Origin: JBHIER01 sp046760705 [NCBI: bacterium]
Lineage (GTDB): Bacteria > JBHIER01 > G020348925
Direction: 5' to 3'
Assembly: GCA_046760705.1 (NCBI GenBank)
Contig: JBHIER010000235.1
Coordinates: 1 to 5,899 of the forward strand
Length of the DNA stretch: 5,899 bases
Shown piece by piece: positions 5,586 to 5,899 of this stretch (position 1 is its first letter; every line of letters begins with the position of its first letter). Under the pieces are notes generated by a model, which worked only from the letters and a program-made list of their open reading frames with translations, made no database searches and had not been told where the DNA came from. The translations under genes were made by a program, and so were the position numbers.

Positions 5586-5899
5586 CGCAAATGATATTTG
5601 CAGTAGTGGGACATATGAAAAGAATGTAGGAAAGATGGAAACGATTTATGATCAATTGGAGCAAGCCCTGGGTGTCAAAGTAGAGCCGGCTCCAGACGAA
5701 TGGGACAGATTATAGAAGATTGATTTTTTCATCCAAGTAAAAAGTCGATATATTGGCCTTCAAATTAAGCCAGCAGGATACGCATACATGACGCAGATCA
5801 TTCGCGAGTCAGAATTTCAGAAAAAAGCTCATGAGAAATTCACAAAAAAATATGGAGGTAAAGTATTCTCCATCATTTCTATAACAAAGGGGAAAAAGA
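5567..5899 (+). pseudogene. Type II-like restriction endonuclease, PD-(D/E)XK fold (possibly MjaI-like), disrupted; runs off the window
   Basis: A frame open from 5563 reads SSNANDICSSGTYEKNVGKM, then ETIYDQLEQALGVKVEPAP and DEWDRL, to a TAG at 5713-5715. The same frame resumes with KIDFFIQVKSRYIGLQIKP and continues to the window edge (KKYGGKVFSIISITKGKK). IDFF followed by GLQIK supplies the D and Q-x-K of a PD-(D/E)XK nuclease core. From memory this C-terminal pattern, with a tyrosine where TAG now stands (DRLY-[NK]-[VI]-DFFI), belongs to a type II restriction endonuclease family, perhaps MjaI-like; the family name is uncertain. Two other oddities: ATG 5567, with its Shine-Dalgarno site, is in a different frame (MGQSQV, then a shift), and the part between VGKM and ETIYDQLEQ seems too short for a full enzyme, suggesting an internal deletion. 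It follows the methyltransferase remnant, as a restriction partner would. Probably inactive. Confidence 0.6.

Overview
The window looks like part of a bacterial chromosome in which an ordinary, moderately GC-rich gene block meets a much more AT-rich, decayed restriction-modification island. All genes read on the + strand. Shine-Dalgarno sites are strong, and TTG is used once as a start. The source is probably a Gram-negative environmental bacterium. The four-helix-bundle protein with a suffix domain fits groups such as Bacteroidota, Desulfobacterota, Planctomycetota or Verrucomicrobiota, but nothing here fixes the phylum.

Positions 2-2843 hold an intact-looking cluster. It starts with the C-terminal two thirds of a SNF2-type DNA-dependent ATPase, cut by the window edge. 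Three bases later comes a SWIM zinc-finger protein with a TTG start, a common partner of bacterial SNF2 enzymes. A DJ-1/PfpI-family protein closely resembling the glyoxalase III/DJ-1D type follows. After a gap of about 100 bases, positions 2940-3581 encode a four-helix-bundle protein (related to the 23S rRNA intervening-sequence family). It carries two blocks of a 9-bp repeat that add x-Ser-Asp tripeptides, and one block contains an 18-bp perfect palindrome.

Positions 3705-4088 hold a ureohydrolase (agmatinase/arginase) relic. It has lost its metal-binding middle in frame and ends abruptly where base composition changes. A strong 12-bp hairpin sits just upstream of it.

From about 4089 to the window end the DNA is AT-rich by eye. 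It carries the debris of a restriction-modification locus: the N-terminal third of a TSPPYW-type DNA methyltransferase, an unrecognised protein of about 230 residues, a frameshifted protein with an Mrr-like C-terminal stretch, and a type II-like PD-(D/E)XK endonuclease broken by a TAG codon just before its catalytic core. Junctions between these genes are tight (ATGA overlap, 13-base gap, 19-base overlap), so they were probably one operon. Almost every member has a lesion (internal deletion, single-base frameshift or nonsense codon). The likeliest reading is a laterally acquired system now decaying, although sequencing or assembly errors could explain some of the single-base lesions. I found no RNA gene, insertion sequence, CRISPR array or clear rho-independent terminator.
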